Positions 5,807 through 7,118 of a stretch of DNA of 7,118 nt are shown here, in pieces. Location of the stretch: positions 1 through 7,118 of the forward strand of contig JAQXFA010000124.1 in the NCBI GenBank assembly GCA_029250565.1, written 5' to 3'. This DNA is from Candidatus Thalassarchaeaceae archaeon. GTDB taxonomy: Archaea > Thermoplasmatota > Poseidoniia > Poseidoniales > Thalassarchaeaceae. The notes under the pieces are model-generated. The model was given only the letters and a program-made list of their open reading frames with translations, was not told where the DNA came from and did not search any database. The position numbers and the translations under genes are program-made. The stretch's first letter is position 1. The number at the start of each line of letters is the position of its first letter.

Positions 5807-7033
5807 ATGTTAGACACTAACCAGGAAGGATCTTCAAGAGAATGGGGGTCATTAGAGAAATTTGAAGGAGATTTCTCTTCATTTTGGCATCTAGATACGC
5901 TACCGCCATTGCGACGTCTGTCTTGGTGGTGGTGGTGGTGGTTAGTGATTATACCAGATCCAGATAGACCAGGGCGTAGTAAACAGTTGATGGTGCTTTG
6001 GTCAACACGTGATTGTGAGCGTATTGATGTCAGCGGATTCGATTGGTGGGGCGGCGGCAGAACTCATACTGATGATGACGGTGGAATCGTTTTCCCTGGG
6101 ATGGTTGCCTCTTGGTGGTTCGATGGTGAAAAGGTGTTTGAACCACTTGTCCTTAGAGAGGCAAGGATGGCCTCTATTTGTGCAGACCACCCATTGTGGG
6201 GTGCTGAAGAGGCGGACGGAGGGGGTGCGGTAATCCCTATCCTTGAAGACGATTTATCAATGGGATTAGCAGCCGATAGAAGCAAATTTTGGCTTAAATT
6301 AACTTCTGATGAGAAGGCAATATCGGATGGTTCTCCTGCAAAATTTGATTTGAAAATGACTCCTTGGAATAGTGAGATTTCAGCACTTGAATACAAGCAC
6401 AATGTATACGCTGGAAATATGGGTTATGATATTTTAAGAATTCATGGTACCAAATGCAGTGGGACAATTGATGGTAAGGAAATAGAGGGGACTGCCTATT
6501 TCCAAAAGGTAACAGTTCAAGCCCCATCAATTCCTTGGTTTTGGGGGATGCTACATTTTGATGATGGCTCATATCTAGATTGGTGGTTACCACACATATC
6601 GCTTTCAGTAACTGCGAAAGATTCTGATCCGTGGAAATTGAGGGATTTCACACGACTACCGTTGGCTGGTGCTGGAATGTACAAAGATGCTGGTCGTCAA
6701 AGAACTGAAAAGTTTGAACGTTGTGAAGTTAAATTAATTCAACCAAAAGGAAAAGATGCCGAATATGATTCAGATGGGCATCCTCTGCCGAAATTCCATA
6801 TCAGGATGTGGAACGGACGTACTCAAGTTGGATTGATTGTTAATGCAGTAGGGAGGGCACATTGGTCGTTCAATCAACCAACGCGCGCACACATGACTAG
6901 TCACTTCACCTACAATGAGTATCCTCTGAAGGTTGAGCAAATCACTGTGCTTGACGAAAAAGGAGTTAGGACTCTTGATGATTGGGATTGGGTTCACGGC
7001 AATGCAGAGCATAGTTGGGGAATATTGCACTAA
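5807..7033 (+). CDS. Trp-rich, CrtC/AttH-like (lipocalin-like two-lobed) protein
   Basis: A 408-aa, probably cytoplasmic protein with no signal peptide and no convincing full-length membrane helix. I count 26 Trp (about 6%), including six in a row at 40-45. The layout recalls the CrtC/AttH lipocalin-like family, two beta-barrel lobes that bind or act on hydrophobic molecules such as carotenoids. A Trp cluster near the N-terminus (SWWWWWWLVII, 39-49) would match the family's EWWY-type start. FWLKL (161-165) and KFDLKMTPW (179-187) look like paired strands, and WFWGMLHFDDGSYLDWW (244-260) recalls the W-dW-x(n)-L-x-dG segment. A second beta-rich lobe spans about 285-408 and ends GNAEHSWGILH. In that family the first lobe tends to be followed by a second shorter one, as here. 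No catalytic residues can be named. It starts nine bases after permease 2, so a role with the exporter is likely. Family assignment is by eye; unrelated hypothetical status remains possible. Confidence 0.85.
   Translation: MLDTNQEGSSREWGSLEKFEGDFSSFWHLDTLPPLRRLSWWWWWWLVIIPDPDRPGRSKQLMVLWSTRDCERIDVSGFDWWGGGRTHTDDDGGIVFPGMVASWWFDGEKVFEPLVLREARMASICADHPLWGAEEADGGGAVIPILEDDLSMGLAADRSKFWLKLTSDEKAISDGSPAKFDLKMTPWNSEISALEYKHNVYAGNMGYDILRIHGTKCSGTIDGKEIEGTAYFQKVTVQAPSIPWFWGMLHFDDGSYLDWWLPHISLSVTAKDSDPWKLRDFTRLPLAGAGMYKDAGRQRTEKFERCEVKLIQPKGKDAEYDSDGHPLPKFHIRMWNGRTQVGLIVNAVGRAHWSFNQPTRAHMTSHFTYNEYPLKVEQITVLDEKGVRTLDDWDWVHGNAEHSWGILH
5924..5941 (+). repeat. (TGG)6 trinucleotide tract encoding six tryptophans
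   Basis: Six uninterrupted TGG codons (W40-W45) lie in the Trp-rich protein. Each unit is in frame, so slippage would change the number of Trp without shifting the frame. The purine/pyrimidine-skewed G-rich run is the longest simple-sequence tract I see in the window. Confidence 0.95.
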
Positions 7034-7098
7034 ATCCCATATTGAATAGAATGATATACGGGCGGAGATTTCCGAACCATGAGCAACGGGGTGTTGAG
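7034..7098 (+). promoter_or_regulatory. Intergenic gap with weak TATA-like sequence and small hairpins
   Basis: The gap is AT-rich at its left end. ATGATATAC around 7051-7059 is loosely TATA-box-like and could direct a start near 7080, though the core consensus is poor. A 4-bp hairpin CGGA-GATT-TCCG occupies 7063-7074, and CCCATAT (7036-7042) pairs imperfectly with ATATacGGG (7054-7062). No T-run terminator follows the stop at 7031-7033, so read-through into the next gene is also possible. Confidence 0.25.
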
Positions 7099-7118
7099 AT
7101 GTCAGAGGTAGAGAATAC
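7099..7118 (+). CDS. Start of a downstream gene, truncated by window edge
   Basis: ATG 7099 opens a frame (MSEVEN...) that continues to the window end. GGGGTG at 7088-7093 is a weak ribosome-binding site 5 bases upstream. The in-frame ATG at 7051 would add 16 residues but has no such site. Too little is visible to assign a function. Confidence 0.4.

Noticed and set aside
6002..7030. Several frames on both strands overlapping the Trp-rich protein
   Set aside because: They are short or fragmented, while the 5807-7033 frame is long, uninterrupted and has a positioned ribosome site.
1..7118. tRNA/rRNA genes, CRISPR arrays, insertion sequences
   Set aside because: No cloverleaf-like segment, no regularly spaced direct repeats, and no transposase-like frame or terminal inverted repeats. 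Non-coding gaps are only 107 and 65 bases.

Overview
The window looks archaeal, and a marine Euryarchaeota-like lineage such as Marine Group II/III (Poseidoniia) is my best guess. The grounds are a pre-PUA plus PUA protein of the archaeosine synthase (ArcS)/archaeal TGT type at the left edge, strong GGAGG-type Shine-Dalgarno sites, TTG and GTG starts, tightly overlapping genes, moderately AT-rich DNA, and an ABC-2 permease carrying an aspartate-rich DxDGD calcium-binding-like insert. The lineage is an inference. All genes are on the + strand.

Layout. Bases 1-1001 hold the 3' part of an ArcS-like tRNA-modification gene whose start lies outside the window. A 107-base gap (1002-1108) follows and contains two inverted repeats. 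The second is a tight hairpin whose right arm includes the only plausible ribosome-binding site of the next gene. Bases 1109-5797 are a compact four-gene block: ABC ATPase 1 (1109-2113), ABC-2 permease 1 (2113-3255), ABC ATPase 2 (3252-4241) and ABC-2 permease 2 (4244-5797). Junctions are a 1-base overlap, a 4-base overlap and a 2-base gap, each with a strong Shine-Dalgarno site inside the upstream gene, so the four products are probably translationally coupled. Nine bases later comes a tryptophan-rich protein (5807-7033) that resembles the two-lobed lipocalin-like CrtC/AttH family and carries six consecutive Trp codons. A 65-base gap follows, and a further gene probably starts at 7099 and runs off the window.

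How the genes may work together. Two ATPase-permease pairs in one transcript suggest either one hetero-oligomeric ABC-2 exporter (two different ATPases on two different permeases) or two related exporters. Both permeases have long charged or Gln/Ala-rich cytoplasmic N-terminal tails. Permease 2 also exposes a roughly 145-residue acidic domain with TSP3/dockerin/Excalibur-like calcium motifs outside the cell. The linked CrtC/AttH-like protein has no signal peptide and may bind or modify a hydrophobic (lipid or isoprenoid) molecule, which makes a lipid-like export substrate a reasonable but untested idea. The ArcS-like gene is probably an unrelated neighbour.
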